NCBI GenBank assembly: GCA_015521735.1 | Contig: WANQ01000016.1 | Coordinates: 1 to 36,176, forward strand | Direction of reading: 5' to 3' | Length of the DNA: 36,176 nt | Origin: Pyrodictiaceae archaeon | Lineage (GTDB): Archaea > Thermoproteota > Thermoprotei_A > Sulfolobales > WANQ01 | Shown: in pieces, positions 33,614 to 36,176 of the stretch | Position numbering within the stretch: position 1 is the stretch's first letter | Layout of the letters: each line of letters opens with the position of its first letter | Notes under the pieces: generated by a model | Seen by the model: only the letters and a program-made list of their open reading frames with translations | The model's database searches: none | What the model was told of the DNA's origin: nothing | Position numbers and translations under genes: made by a program

Positions 33614-33650
33614 CACTCCAGTCTATAAAGTGAGAAAAGGGGTAGTATAA

Positions 33651-34415
33651 GTGAAACCTAGAACATACACAATACACTCACATCGCGGAGGTTCTGGTAA
33701 AAGCGTTATAGCCTCTAGTATTGCATTAGAACTAGCATTAAGGGGCTACAACGTCCTACTAGTAGACATGGACTTAAGAGCACCAAGCCTCTACTATATA
33801 TTCCATGAACCACTCGTAAAATACTGGATAAACGACTACCTAGACGGTGAATGTGGTTTCGAGGAAACACTAGTAGATGTATCAGAAAAATACGGTCTTA
33901 GAGGAAGACTAACACTAAGCCTAGCTAACCCCGACATAGAAGTAGTAAAAGACGCATTAACAAAGACACGTAAATGGGAGATGAATGCGTTAAAGAAGCT
34001 TGTTAAAGCTAGGAAACTTGCAAGTGAACTAGGATTCAACATACTAATATACGATACTAGCCCGGGAATACATTACTCCTCCCTAAACACTCTAATAGCA
34101 AGCGACTACGCAATACTAGTAGTTGTACCAGACAACGTTGATGTTAAAGGAGCACTATCATTCGTAAGAGAAATATATGATACAATAAAAACTAAAGCCT
34201 TCCTAATAGTAAACAAGGTTCCTACAAGTAATAGAGATGAAGCTAAAAACATAGCTAAAACCCTAGCAGATCAACTAAAACTACCACTACTAGGAGCTAT
34301 ACCATACTATCACGAAGTAGTAAGGTACAATGGAGTAAAGCATATGGTGTTAGAAGTACCAGAACACCCATACGTATCAGATATAAGGAACATAGTAGAT
34401 AAAATGTTATCCTAG
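33651..34415 (+). CDS. ParA/MinD-superfamily ATPase with variant Walker A
   Basis: 254 residues. The deviant Walker A reads HRGGSGKS (residues 9-16). The second lysine (GK) is kept, but the signature lysine of ParA/MinD (K-G-G-x-G-K) is an arginine. Other motifs are VLLVDMDLRAPS (switch I, D-x-D), ILIYDTSPGIHYSS (Walker B and switch II), and a base-recognition region near FLIVNKVPTSNRDE. Such ATPases move DNA or protein complexes (ParA, SegA, MinD). Its pairing with a coiled-coil DNA-binding protein suggests DNA segregation or nucleoid positioning. GTG 33651 follows a clear AGGGGT site. The domain is complete; length is typical. Confidence 0.82.
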   Translation: MKPRTYTIHSHRGGSGKSVIASSIALELALRGYNVLLVDMDLRAPSLYYIFHEPLVKYWINDYLDGECGFEETLVDVSEKYGLRGRLTLSLANPDIEVVKDALTKTRKWEMNALKKLVKARKLASELGFNILIYDTSPGIHYSSLNTLIASDYAILVVVPDNVDVKGALSFVREIYDTIKTKAFLIVNKVPTSNRDEAKNIAKTLADQLKLPLLGAIPYYHEVVRYNGVKHMVLEVPEHPYVSDIRNIVDKMLS

Positions 34416-34424
34416 AATAGAAGA

Positions 34425-35663
34425 TTACTCTCTAATCTTCTTTGCCTCCCTTATATACTTCATAAGTGCTCTACGTATAATAATCTCTTTAGGTAATGTT
34501 TCTGGTACACGTATAAGGTTGATAATACTTGCTAGTAGTATTAGTAGTCCAAGGATAAGTGATATCTTGTAAGCACTAATACCTTCAATAATTAGCTTAG
34601 AAGCATAGTTACCAATAACTAGTCCAACTAGTATACCGCTAACACCAGTAGCATAGACTAAACCCCTAATCCTCCTAGCACATAGGTCTACGAGAACTGT
34701 TACAGAATACACGTCAACAAAGCCATAGGCTATTTGCTCTACAGCAAAAACCATTACCAGTGCCTGTAAGCTTACTACATCTACTTCACCATAAACTAAT
34801 CCAAGCAGGGTATTACTTAGACCAAGTAGTATGAAGCCAACAATACCTACAGGCCTACGACCAATACTATCAGCTAGTAGTCCAGCAGCAATAGCTACGA
34901 AGAAGTATGGTATGGAGGACATGTAGGCTAATAGAAACTCTGAAACCCCGCCAAGAAGCGGGTAGAGTAGGCCATAGATAACTCCACCAAGAGAATAGAA
35001 TGCGAGAAGACTTAAGGATAGAGAGATAACTCCTCTACTAAGCACAGATCTTATTCGTGAAAAAGATGTTCTCCTAACACTACATTCTACTCCTACAAAG
35101 CGATTAAACAATAAACCAGACAATACTATAGCTAACGCGATAATAACTATAGACATAATACTAGAATGGACACTAACTTCAAACAACAGATACGATAAGA
35201 GATTAGCTAGGCCAATACCTAAGCCAAATACAACACCACGCCCCCATACAACAACTTTTTCATATACATAGTAGACAGTTAATATTGGAGCAAACCCGGT
35301 AAGCAACGAAGCAATAACAACAACTAGTAAAACCATGTAACCAGGAGCCCAGATTAAGGTAACAAGCATTATAGGTACACCTAAAACATAAGACCAAAAC
35401 AACCACCTATGCATGCACAGGAAATCCACGCCAACACCAGCAATGATTACGCCAATCATATATGATACCACAGAAACCATGAAAACACTACCATGATCTA
35501 TATCCCATCCATAACGAATAGAGTGAATTCTAAAAACGGATCCAGCAAACAACAACGATATAGTAACCAGTACCTGAGCAATCACAAACAATATCATAGA
35601 CGTAAACACTGAAACACGCTTACAAATACCACTAACACGCTTAACTAACACACTAGCACACAT
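34425..35663 (-). CDS. Major facilitator superfamily transporter
   Basis: 412 residues with 12 predicted membrane helices in two halves, separated by a basic cytoplasmic loop near residue 210 (VRRTSFSRIRSVLSR). MFS motif A-like sequence appears in the second half (GLLADSIGRRPVGIVGF). A basic N-terminus and a C-terminus rich in Lys/Arg/Glu (LMKYIREAKKIRE) place both ends inside. ATG 35663 is preferred over TTG 35675, because the AT-rich TATA at 35706-35691 predicts initiation near 35672. The substrate is unknown; no operon partner is present. It converges on the ParA-like gene with a 9-base gap. Confidence 0.82.
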   Translation of the reverse strand: MCASVLVKRVSGICKRVSVFTSMILFVIAQVLVTISLLFAGSVFRIHSIRYGWDIDHGSVFMVSVVSYMIGVIIAGVGVDFLCMHRWLFWSYVLGVPIMLVTLIWAPGYMVLLVVVIASLLTGFAPILTVYYVYEKVVVWGRGVVFGLGIGLANLLSYLLFEVSVHSSIMSIVIIALAIVLSGLLFNRFVGVECSVRRTSFSRIRSVLSRGVISLSLSLLAFYSLGGVIYGLLYPLLGGVSEFLLAYMSSIPYFFVAIAAGLLADSIGRRPVGIVGFILLGLSNTLLGLVYGEVDVVSLQALVMVFAVEQIAYGFVDVYSVTVLVDLCARRIRGLVYATGVSGILVGLVIGNYASKLIIEGISAYKISLILGLLILLASIINLIRVPETLPKEIIIRRALMKYIREAKKIRE

Positions 35664-35690
35664 CGCCTTACGCAATTAAGAACTCGTAGC

Positions 35691-35706
35691 AATAATATAT
35701 ATTATT
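35691..35706 (-). promoter_or_regulatory. Perfectly palindromic TATA region upstream of the MFS gene
   Basis: AATAATATATATTATT is a 16-base perfect palindrome containing TATATATA, so TBP could bind in either orientation. Leftward initiation near 35672 serves the MFS gene. Rightward initiation near 35725 has no protein gene in front of it in the window. Confidence 0.45.
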
Positions 35707-35769
35707 TTCCTACAAATGAGAATAAGTAAACCCTCATCCAAGACAATGAAAAACCACGAATTGAAAGAT

Positions 35770-35774
35770 AAAAA
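35770..35774 (-). terminator. T5 run downstream of the structured RNA (minus strand)
   Basis: GCGGTTTTTATC on the minus strand lies about 55 bases beyond the last stem of the RNA candidate, with earlier CCCTTCTTT near 35813-35805. Either could end a minus-strand transcript. Confidence 0.3.
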
Positions 35775-35804
35775 CCGCTAACACAAGTCATTAACCATTA
35801 AAGA

Positions 35805-36142
35805 AGGGTGCATAGCCCCCAACCCACCGAGATCGAGGCCATAACCCCCTAGCCCTAGGCCCGCCGGGCGACCTAGAGCTAAGGAGTTATGGCCTCGATC
35901 CCACCAACCCCTAGGACTCATGCCTAGGAGACCCCTAAGAGATCCCAGGGAACAGCCCCGCGGGTAGCTGCTCCCCAGGATCTCTTAAGGGCCTCCTAGG
36001 CCCCGGCGGAGCCCTAGGGGTCGGTCGTAGTCTCTTGTTGGGCTATGATATCTCTTCCCCTTTGAGCCCAACGCTTAGAGCTCTAATCCATCCCTCCCTG
36101 GGAGATGAGCTCTAAGGAGAAGAACGAGCTCAGGGAGGGCCA
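35805..36142 (-). ncRNA. Large GC-rich structured RNA of unknown family (candidate)
   Basis: An island of about 60% GC by hand count over 35821-36120, with no open reading frame. Four consecutive hairpins are visible. First, GATCGAGGCCATAAC (35831-35845) pairs perfectly with 35886-35900, enclosing a 10-pair inner stem. Second, a long rod runs 35907-36021 (9 bp, 9 bp perfect at 35922-35930/35993-36001, 13 bp with one bulge, and 9 bp with one mismatch). Third is GTTGGGCT (36037-36044) with 36065-36072. Fourth is CTTAGAGCTC (36074-36083) with 36107-36116. The two stem mismatches (35854/35877 and 35952/35971) are A-C on plus but G-U on minus, so the RNA is probably minus. I find no SRP RNA helix 8, RNase P core, tRNA or rRNA signature. 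Its 5' end may lie outside the window. Confidence 0.6.
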
Positions 36143-36176
36143 AACCCCTCACAGAATAGAGAACCAAACCCAACCA

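Noticed and set aside
35805-36142. SRP (7S) RNA or RNase P RNA
   Set aside because: A GGGGAGCAGC on the minus strand and an ACAGAA on the plus strand look suggestive. However, the helix 8 GGAA tetraloop and symmetric loop of SRP RNA, and the GAAAGUCC core of RNase P RNA, are not found on either strand.
1-36176. Insertion sequences, integrase or prophage genes, CRISPR arrays
   Set aside because: No transposase, integrase, Cas protein, regularly spaced repeats or long terminal inverted repeats were seen.

Overview
The window looks like chromosomal DNA of a low-GC hyperthermophilic archaeon, probably a thermoprotean (Desulfurococcales-like) crenarchaeon. The evidence is heavy use of AGA/AGG, ATA and CTA/TTA codons, many TTG and GTG starts, archaeal TATA-type promoters, GGAGGTGAT-type ribosome sites, and family content (TrmB, VapBC, TldD/TldE, MoxR/DUF58, DUF996-like, a Thr-rich sugar-binding protein). 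Structured RNA candidates stand out as GC-rich islands, as expected in a low-GC hyperthermophile. The species cannot be named from this.

Layout. 1-2.6 kb: the end of a PadR-type regulator, an SdpI/DUF1648 membrane protein, and a secreted alkaline phosphatase ending in a dockerin. 2.8-5.2 kb: a GH130 glycoside phosphorylase, a small orphan, a VapBC toxin-antitoxin pair, and a candidate minus-strand small RNA with its own TATA box and terminator running into the vapC tail. 5.3-6.9 kb: an NSS Na+-coupled amino-acid transporter with a 44-residue MetS-like subunit. 7.0-9.7 kb: a GT-C-like membrane protein and a membrane-anchored winged-helix protein with a Thr-rich ectodomain linker. 10.0-13.4 kb: a transglutaminase, a DUF58 protein and a small membrane protein in one operon.

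13.5-22.1 kb is the metabolic core: beta-phosphoglucomutase-like HAD, GH65 disaccharide phosphorylase and a TrmB regulator, followed by a complete sugar ABC importer (binding protein, two permeases, ATPase). Together they suggest disaccharide uptake, phosphorolysis to glucose plus beta-glucose-1-phosphate, and conversion to glucose-6-phosphate. A similar ATACTA-containing element lies at both promoters.

22.3-35.7 kb: MoxR ATPase, a TldE-TldD pair, an orphan protein, a thioredoxin-like protein, a nucleotide-sugar dehydrogenase overlapping a CPA2 antiporter, a PLP aminotransferase, a DUF996-like membrane protein, a coiled-coil winged-helix protein next to a ParA/MinD-like ATPase with a matching promoter, and an MFS transporter. 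35.8-36.18 kb holds a GC-rich, highly structured RNA candidate with no gene family that I recognise. Two internal mismatches become G-U pairs only on the minus strand, so I place it there. It is the most intriguing element of the window.
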